From the NCBI RefSeq assembly GCF_001468485.1, contig NZ_LODI01000001.1:243289-283702 (forward strand): DNA of 40,414 nucleotides, in the 5' to 3' direction. The stretch is from Pseudoalteromonas sp. H71. GTDB taxonomy: Bacteria; Pseudomonadota; Gammaproteobacteria; Enterobacterales; Alteromonadaceae. A program made the position numbers and the translations under genes. Below are positions 35,499 through 40,414 of this stretch, in pieces. Every line of letters starts with the position of its first letter. Within the stretch, counting starts at the first letter, position 1. A model generated the notes under the pieces. It did no database searches, was not told the DNA's origin, and was given only the letters and a program-made list of their open reading frames with translations.

Positions 35499-36536
35499 TT
35501 AAGAAAAAGCCTTGTGTTCATCAAATGGGACATTATCTTTAAGCACGTGATAACAGGCTCTTGCGAGCTTATGCGCAACCGTTTTAATTGCGATAACCTG
35601 GTTCGTTTTAGCCAGTTTTCGTTGATAATATTTTTTGATTGTCGGGTTGTACCGAATGGCAAAATTAGCGGCCTCAGTAAACGCCCACGCTAAATAACGA
35701 TTACCATTCTTCTGATTAGTAGCGCCTTTTTTCTTTCCATTACTGTACCTTGCTCCTTTAACACAGCGACAATAGGAGGAGAAATTACCTGGGCTATCAA
35801 AACGTTTAATCGTGCCTGTCTCTAACATAATGGTCAGTGCTAACGTATTCCCAATCCCATCAATACTGGTTAGGTTTATAAACTCAGGGGAGAGCGATGT
35901 TTGCTGTAATATAGCGCTCTCTATTGCATTGATTTGCTGTTGAGCACAGCGTATTAATGAGAGATTAGAAATGACTGACAGTGCTGTATTCATTGAGCTA
36001 AAGTCTGCGTGTACCTGCTCAGCATCAACCCCTTTTCTGATAGCGACCATTTGTTTTATTTTGTTGCTACTGAGCTTATATCCAAGATGTCGCATGTAAC
36101 AACTTTGCACTGATAATAGGTTTTTAGTGGACTGTTGAACAATGTCCATTCGTTTACGCATTAAGTCGCGAACAGCCCTAAGCTCTCGAGGATAAATATA
36201 GCCTTCAGGCAGTATATCTAGACGTAGCATTTCAGCTAACCAGCGTGCATCACTATGGTCGTCTAAATATTTTAAGCCTGAATACTGTTGAATTGCCGCG
36301 GGGTTTGCTAAGTGAAGTTTAAACCCTTCATCCATTAAAGCATCGACTAACCAATACCAATTAAAGGTTGATTCAACAACAAGACCTTTTAAGTTGTCTT
36401 TATAAGGACTGAGAAAAGATAAAATGACAGACATGTCATTATTTAAACGCTTAGCGGTAAGCGTTTCACCGTGTTCATTAATGATAGCAATAACACTATT
36501 ATTTGAATGCAAGTCAATTCCACCATATAGTTTCAT
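35499..36536 (-). CDS. IS110/IS1111-family DEDD transposase
   Basis: A 345-residue transposase. The N-terminal RuvC-like domain begins GGIDLHSNNSVI, with the first acidic residue Asp8, then Glu in VVESTFNWYWL, and the closing pair in LDDHSDARWLAEML. A coiled-coil middle leads to the Transposase_20 domain (about 215-300) with LTSIDGIGNTLALTIMLETG and the FSSYCRCVKGARYSNGKKKG block that includes the nucleophilic serine region. It should cut and join element ends in a circle-forming reaction guided by an element-encoded RNA. I start at ATG 36536, 9 nt after GAGGAG; the ATG at 36578 lacks such a site. The gene is intact, so the element may be active. Confidence 0.92.
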   Translation of the reverse strand: MKLYGGIDLHSNNSVIAIINEHGETLTAKRLNNDMSVILSFLSPYKDNLKGLVVESTFNWYWLVDALMDEGFKLHLANPAAIQQYSGLKYLDDHSDARWLAEMLRLDILPEGYIYPRELRAVRDLMRKRMDIVQQSTKNLLSVQSCYMRHLGYKLSSNKIKQMVAIRKGVDAEQVHADFSSMNTALSVISNLSLIRCAQQQINAIESAILQQTSLSPEFINLTSIDGIGNTLALTIMLETGTIKRFDSPGNFSSYCRCVKGARYSNGKKKGATNQKNGNRYLAWAFTEAANFAIRYNPTIKKYYQRKLAKTNQVIAIKTVAHKLARACYHVLKDNVPFDEHKAFS

Positions 36537-36639
36537 ACTAAGCTCCTCGTGATACTGTTTATGTTTTGAACAACACAACTGTATCGAAAAACTCGAGGAG
36601 CTTTCTATATGATTATCAAATCTTGACTTCAGACATTAA

Positions 36640-37076
36640 AAACCTCGATGTCTGCTTATGGCACTTTGCAGATTAAACCTAATCTATCGAGTTAAATGAA
36701 AATTTAACGAAATATGAGTCAGGTGAGTTAAAGTAAGTACAGGCATAACTGTCTGTAGTTTTCTTAAATCGATGATTTACGCCAAACATTTTTTATTATT
36801 GCTTTCCCGATGATTACTTAGCGGTTTTGTGATATTTGCGTGTACTGCATTCCTTTTGGTTTTAAGTGTTTATTTCTGTTTTTATTTAGCTAAATATTGT
36901 CTTGCTTAGGTTTTGGCTGAGTTTTAGTACGTTGTTAATAGCAGTAATTAGCAGTAATAAACGGTTAAATAACGGTATTGAAAATACTTTATTATAGTTA
37001 TTACAGGTGCCTACCTTGTTGTTAATTTTATGTATAATGTTATTTAAAATATTAAGATTTATACAGTGGGATTAAA
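36640..37076. other. Gene-free AT-rich stretch right of the IS
   Basis: No open gene or RNA gene was recognised. A perfect hairpin, GTTAAAT-GAAA-ATTTAAC (36691-36708), has a GNRA-type tetraloop and could end transcription from the left. Further right the sequence becomes very AT-rich and must hold the promoter of the channel-symporter pair; a TATAAT-like box lies at about 37031, but no well-spaced -35 box was found. Confidence 0.5.
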
Positions 37077-37511
37077 ATGCTCATACAGCTAATTATAGGA
37101 ACGTTTGTTATCTGTGGCACGGTGCTTATACAAGCAATGTTTATTGGTGTTTTATCTAAAGTGTTGGCCAATATTAGCGACTGGTTATTAAAGGACTCTA
37201 AAACCTTAAAAATGATTTTTGTGGTAACGGCGATGGTAATTTGGCTCGTTGGAGGCTTAACGGCAAGTGCGTGGTTATGGGCTGCTATATTTTTAATTTT
37301 TGAGGTGTTTAGTGAGTTAGAGCCAGCACTTTACTTTTCGGTTGTTACCTTTACAACGCTTGGTTACGGCGATGTTGTATTGGGAACTCAATGGCGACTG
37401 CTTGGCAGTTTAACAGCTGTAAATGGGTTAATAATAGTGGGCCTAAATACCGCATTTCTCATTGAAGCTATTTCCCAGATCAGAAAAGCACAATCAAAGG
37501 ACTTAAAGTGA
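37077..37511 (+). CDS. Small potassium-channel-like protein
   Basis: A 144-residue membrane protein with helices near 2-28, 46-73 and 106-128. A pore loop between the last two carries the selectivity filter TLGYGD (94-99) of potassium channels. No cytoplasmic RCK or cyclic-nucleotide domain is present, so it is a bare pore module (Ion_trans_2 type). Four copies would be needed for a channel. Its stop overlaps the GTG start of the symporter gene by 4 bp, so the two are almost certainly co-translated. Confidence 0.85.
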   Translation: MLIQLIIGTFVICGTVLIQAMFIGVLSKVLANISDWLLKDSKTLKMIFVVTAMVIWLVGGLTASAWLWAAIFLIFEVFSELEPALYFSVVTFTTLGYGDVVLGTQWRLLGSLTAVNGLIIVGLNTAFLIEAISQIRKAQSKDLK

Positions 37512-38707
37512 ATATTGTTAATGTAGATAGTTTTTTAACTTACACTATTGCTATTTTAATCTTTTTTGTGGGTATATATTTAACAAAAAAAATTCCCTTT
37601 TTAAGGCATTTTAATATACCTGAGCCGGTGACTGGTGGTTTGATCGCTGCGATAGCCATTACTTTTGCGTATTTTTTCTTAGAAAGTGAAATAAACTTTG
37701 ATTTATCAACCCGCGATAGGTTGTTAGTTTACTTCTTTACAGCCATAGGCTTAAATGCTCGGGTGTCTGACTTAGTTAAAGGGGGTAAACCCTTATTTAT
37801 ATTACTTACCCTCACCTTAACATTTATTGTATTACAAAATGTAGTAGGTGTTGCTGGTGCTTATAGCCTTAATATATCAAAAGAAATAGGTATATTAGCA
37901 GGGTCGTCGTCTCTTATTGGAGGACATGGAACAGCTATAGCTTGGTCGCCCGTAATTGCAGAAAGAGGGATCGAAAGTGCGCTTGAGATTGGTATAGCAT
38001 CAGCCACATTAGGTTTAGTTATTGCTAGTTTAATTGGCGGACCTATTGCTAAATATCTGATAAATAAATATAAATTATCCAGTGAGTCATCGTCTTTATC
38101 GGTAGGAATTGAATACACTAAATCTGATTCTGAAAATTTTTCTCACTTAAATTTTATGGCCGTTATTTTAGTTATTCATATCTGCATTATTGCAGGTTAT
38201 ATAATTAATGAATATTTGGTCAGCTTTGGAGTTAAGTTACCTTTATTTGTTTCTTGCTTAATAGTTGGGATGTTTTTATCGAATACGGTTCCTTATTTAT
38301 TACCAAAGCTAAAGTGGCCTGCAAGAACAAAATCTTTGGCTATTGTGTCTGATTTTTCTCTTAGCCTGTTTTTAACTATGTCGTTAATGAGTATGCAATT
38401 ATGGGTAATTGCAGATTTAGCGAGTGATTTACTGCTTATTTTAGTATTTCAAACGTTAACTGCGGTGATATTTATTTTGTTTATTGTTTTTCCTTTAATG
38501 GGAAAAAATTATGAATCAGCAGTTTTAAGTGCAGGTTTTGGTGGGTTTGTACTGGGAGCGACACCAACGGCAATCGCAAACATGACGGCAGTGACAAAAT
38601 CTCATGGGCCTGCACCAGTTGCGTTTATAATATTACCATTGGTTGCGGCATTTTTTGTAGATATTAGTAATTCGTTTATTATTAAATTTGCGCTGACTTT
38701 GTTTTAA
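37508..38707 (+). CDS. gltS: Sodium/glutamate symporter, GltS family
   Basis: A 399-residue inner-membrane protein, close to the 401 residues of E. coli GltS. It has two pseudo-symmetrical halves, each with a glycine-rich reentrant loop: GSSSLIGGHGTAIAWSP (about 132-148) and GFGGFVLGATPTAIANMTAV (about 343-362). The family imports glutamate with sodium ions. The start is GTG at 37508, with AAAGGA 8 nt upstream; it overlaps the channel gene stop (GTGA). Pairing with a potassium channel suggests a link to osmotic balance or membrane potential. Confidence 0.92.
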   Translation: MNIVNVDSFLTYTIAILIFFVGIYLTKKIPFLRHFNIPEPVTGGLIAAIAITFAYFFLESEINFDLSTRDRLLVYFFTAIGLNARVSDLVKGGKPLFILLTLTLTFIVLQNVVGVAGAYSLNISKEIGILAGSSSLIGGHGTAIAWSPVIAERGIESALEIGIASATLGLVIASLIGGPIAKYLINKYKLSSESSSLSVGIEYTKSDSENFSHLNFMAVILVIHICIIAGYIINEYLVSFGVKLPLFVSCLIVGMFLSNTVPYLLPKLKWPARTKSLAIVSDFSLSLFLTMSLMSMQLWVIADLASDLLLILVFQTLTAVIFILFIVFPLMGKNYESAVLSAGFGGFVLGATPTAIANMTAVTKSHGPAPVAFIILPLVAAFFVDISNSFIIKFALTLF

Positions 38708-38715
38708 GTCAGCGC
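38690..38715. terminator. Hairpin over the gltS stop
   Basis: GCGCTGACTT (38690-38699) pairs perfectly with AAGTCAGCGC (38706-38715) around a 6-nt loop that reaches the stop codon. It also lies 10 bp past the stop of the convergent DUF3313 gene. No T run follows on either strand, so it may act as a bidirectional terminator or mRNA-end stabiliser. Confidence 0.55.
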
Positions 38716-38724
38716 ATTATCGTG

Positions 38725-39375
38725 TTACTTAGCGTTATGGGCTGAATTAACTGCTTTAGTAAAGCCAATAGCCCAGCGGTCAAACGCTGCCTCTATGTCA
38801 CTAAATGTACTCCATGGTTTATCTTTAAATAGGTAACTTCCTTGGCTACCTTCGTACACGACGGCGTTAACTTTTCTGCTTATAGAGTCTCTAAAAACTC
38901 CCTCAATAGATACTTCACCGACACTGAGTGTTACGCCTGGTACTACTAACAGTGTCGCATTCATTAGCGATGACGGCGCTTTTAAGTTAGATAAAGTAAA
39001 CGAAATTCTTAAAACGTTTTTGTCTGGTTGTGTCACAACTTGATAGCCTGAATTATTCAGTTCAGTGGTCATCGCTGATAAAAAATAACTTTGCAAAGAT
39101 TGGATATCCTCGGTAGATATATTTTTTATATCTGGATCTGAATAATCGATTTTGATTGGATCAAACATAAACTTTTTATAATCTGCGAGTGTGGGCGCAT
39201 CAGGCCTGATGTAAACTAACGCAGGTTTCATTGACTCATCTTGAATTAAGCCCGCTAAGTCAGCATTTATATCTTCTTTTACTACATTCTTACTTATTCC
39301 TGTACAAGCACTTATAAACAGAGTGGTAGATATAATAGATCCAGAAATTAACTTTTTAATTTGTGATTGTTTCAC
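38725..39375 (-). CDS. DUF3313 family lipoprotein
   Basis: A 216-residue lipoprotein. The signal sequence ends in the lipobox FISAC, with Cys24 as the lipidated residue. The mature part matches DUF3313, seen in the early PDAPTLADYKKFMFDPI-like block, the repeat of hydrophobic strands around NVLRISFTLSNL and the KPWSTFSDIEAAFDRWA end. Its function is not known. The start is GTG at 39375, with AAGG upstream. It follows the RND permease by 44 bp on the same strand, so it is probably co-transcribed with that efflux system. Confidence 0.82.
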   Translation of the reverse strand: MKQSQIKKLISGSIISTTLFISACTGISKNVVKEDINADLAGLIQDESMKPALVYIRPDAPTLADYKKFMFDPIKIDYSDPDIKNISTEDIQSLQSYFLSAMTTELNNSGYQVVTQPDKNVLRISFTLSNLKAPSSLMNATLLVVPGVTLSVGEVSIEGVFRDSISRKVNAVVYEGSQGSYLFKDKPWSTFSDIEAAFDRWAIGFTKAVNSAHNAK

Positions 39376-39419
39376 TGAGAAAAACCTTAATTAATTCGGG
39401 GCTCAAAGAGCCCTGAGAT

Positions 39420-40414
39420 TTATAGTTGCGAACTATTTGCTGTTTCGTATGATGAAACTTGCAAAAATGTTGCATAAAGCACCGGTACAACAAGTAATGT
39501 GAGTAGTGTGGCAAAACTGAGACCAAATACTATAACCACAGCCATTGACTGAAAAAATGCATCAAAAAATAGCGGGATAACACCTAGCGCAGTAGTGAAA
39601 GATCCTAATAATACTGGTCTTACACGGCTAGACGCCGAGTCAACAATTGCATCAAAGCGAGGTTTGCCTTCTTTTATTTCAGTGTCCATTCTGTCGACTA
39701 AAATTATACCGTTTTGGATTAACAATCCTGAAAGCGAAAGCAACCCTAAAATACCCATAAACTCTAGTGGTACACCGGTCACAACTAAACCAAACACAAC
39801 ACCAATTAAAGCCAATGGTACAACAGACCATATGACTAACGGCTGCTTAATTTTGCCAAACGATACAATTACAACAAGCACCATAGCTAAAAAGCCAAGG
39901 GGTATTGTTGACATTAAATCACCATTTGATTCGCTCGAATCGCCAAACTCACCACCCCAGGTTAAATTATATCCAGAGGGCAATGCAATATTTTCGATTT
40001 GTGGTTTTATTCTGGCAAGTAATTCACTCGAAAGTTCGCCAGCTATAGGATCAGACTGCGCCTTGATCATAAATATACGGTCTTCCGCTTTTATTTTACT
40101 GTCGCGCCATTTGGTCTCAAACCCATCAGTTACTTGTAAAATAGGAACAGATTTACCCGTTACCGAGCTTATAACCTGTATACTTTTTAAGTTGTCTAGC
40201 GTGGCTGAACGAGTTGTTGGTGTTTGAGATATTATAGGTATTAAATCGTTACCTTCTCTGAAAGTACCAATTTTTTCGCCGTTGTAAAAGTGAGCGATTG
40301 CTTGGGATAAATCTTTACGAGATACGCCCGAAAGCCTTGCTTTATCTTCTGAATAAATAGGCTCAATAACGGCTACTTTTTGTCGCCAGTCGTCTTTAAC
40401 AGATACAGACTTAC
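39420..40414 (-). CDS. RND-family efflux permease, C-terminal part (cut by window edge)
   Basis: An open frame of 330 residues runs to the window edge, so the N-terminal two thirds of this ~1030-residue family lie beyond. The visible part starts in the second periplasmic loop (for example WRQKVAVIEPIYSEDKARLSG and VTGKSVPILQVTDGFE) and ends with membrane helices 8-12, including the LLSLSGLLIQNGIILVDRMD block and the SSRVRPVLLGSFTTALG block that RND pumps share. It is a proton-driven exporter subunit working with a membrane fusion protein and an outer membrane channel. The ATG at 40070 is internal and not the start, because the frame is open and conserved upstream of it. Confidence 0.88.
   Translation of the reverse strand, partial: KSVSVKDDWRQKVAVIEPIYSEDKARLSGVSRKDLSQAIAHFYNGEKIGTFREGNDLIPIISQTPTTRSATLDNLKSIQVISSVTGKSVPILQVTDGFETKWRDSKIKAEDRIFMIKAQSDPIAGELSSELLARIKPQIENIALPSGYNLTWGGEFGDSSESNGDLMSTIPLGFLAMVLVVIVSFGKIKQPLVIWSVVPLALIGVVFGLVVTGVPLEFMGILGLLSLSGLLIQNGIILVDRMDTEIKEGKPRFDAIVDSASSRVRPVLLGSFTTALGVIPLFFDAFFQSMAVVIVFGLSFATLLTLLVVPVLYATFLQVSSYETANSSQL

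Larger units (their letters stand above)
35060..36618 (-). mobile_element. IS1111-type insertion sequence (IS110 superfamily), apparently complete
   Basis: The element is about 1.56 kb and holds a DEDD transposase gene, a 5' flank of about 80 bp and a noncoding tail of about 440 bp. Subterminal inverted repeats are TAGAAAGTTCC (35065-35075) and, inverted, TAGAAAGCTCC (36597-36607), a 10/11 match. Such repeats and a noncoding region downstream of the transposase are features of the IS1111 group. Joining 35059 to 36619 restores a copy of the interspersed repeat seen at 32651-32772, with TCA present at both junctions, so the exact ends are uncertain by three bases. It has no target duplication beyond TCA. 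Confidence 0.85.
35054..36639 (-). repeat. Third copy of the interspersed repeat, split by the IS (copy C)
   Basis: The left half (GGGTCA, 35054-35059) and the right half (36616-36639, containing TCTTGACTTCAGACATTAA) flank the insertion. The right half matches the reverse complement of copy A over 23 of 24 bases. Orientation is opposite to copies A and B, so the three unfamiliar genes lie between inverted copies. Confidence 0.8.

Noticed and set aside
39420..40070. A separate 216-residue membrane protein starting at ATG 40070
   Set aside because: The frame stays open and carries RND periplasmic sequence up to the window edge, so the ATG is internal to a larger permease.

Overview
The window looks like chromosomal DNA of a marine gammaproteobacterium, most likely Pseudoalteromonas or a close relative in the Alteromonadales. 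This is inferred from protein types (a TonB-dependent receptor, two secreted S9 peptidases, a one-piece ThrE exporter, a TPR/GGDEF cyclase, an S-like set of E. coli ynjBCDF homologues) and an AT-rich composition. No rRNA, tRNA or CRISPR array was seen.

Left part (1-8332): two perfect LacI-type operator palindromes at the left edge probably control a gene beyond it. Then comes a tight seven-gene minus-strand operon, read right to left: a TVP38-flavoprotein fusion, a DUF547 protein, a ynjB/ynjC/ynjD-like ABC importer, a ynjF-like CDP-alcohol phosphatidyltransferase and a sterol desaturase-type membrane hydroxylase. Gene spacing runs from overlap to under 30 bp, so this is probably one transcript joining redox, uptake and lipid functions.

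Middle (8400-32400): ordinary accessory metabolism. It holds a TonB-dependent receptor, a DoxX-like protein, a hemerythrin, a diguanylate cyclase, an RluA-type pseudouridine synthase, an S9 peptidase, a ThrE exporter, a LacI regulator overlapping a glycosyltransferase, a divergent S9 peptidase, a LysE exporter, a UvrA-like ATPase, a small secreted protein, a LytS/LytTR two-component pair and an amidohydrolase-CIA30 fusion. Several units end in clear hairpin terminators.

Island (about 32400-37000): three unrecognised small genes (a lipoprotein, a membrane protein and a secreted protein), each preceded by an imperfect palindrome ending in GTTA, as in integron cassettes. The island is bounded by copies of a palindrome-containing repeat. 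One copy is split by an IS1111-type (IS110-superfamily, DEDD transposase) element with subterminal inverted repeats and a long noncoding tail downstream of its transposase. One hairpin in this tail carries two 8-nt segments that together spell the reconstructed 15-nt insertion site: one matches the top strand and the other the bottom strand. This is the pattern expected of an RNA-guided (seekRNA or bridge RNA) transposon and is the most notable feature of the window.

Right part (37077-40414): a small potassium-channel-like gene overlaps a gltS-type glutamate symporter gene. They face a minus-strand unit made of an RND efflux permease (cut by the window edge) followed by a DUF3313 lipoprotein.
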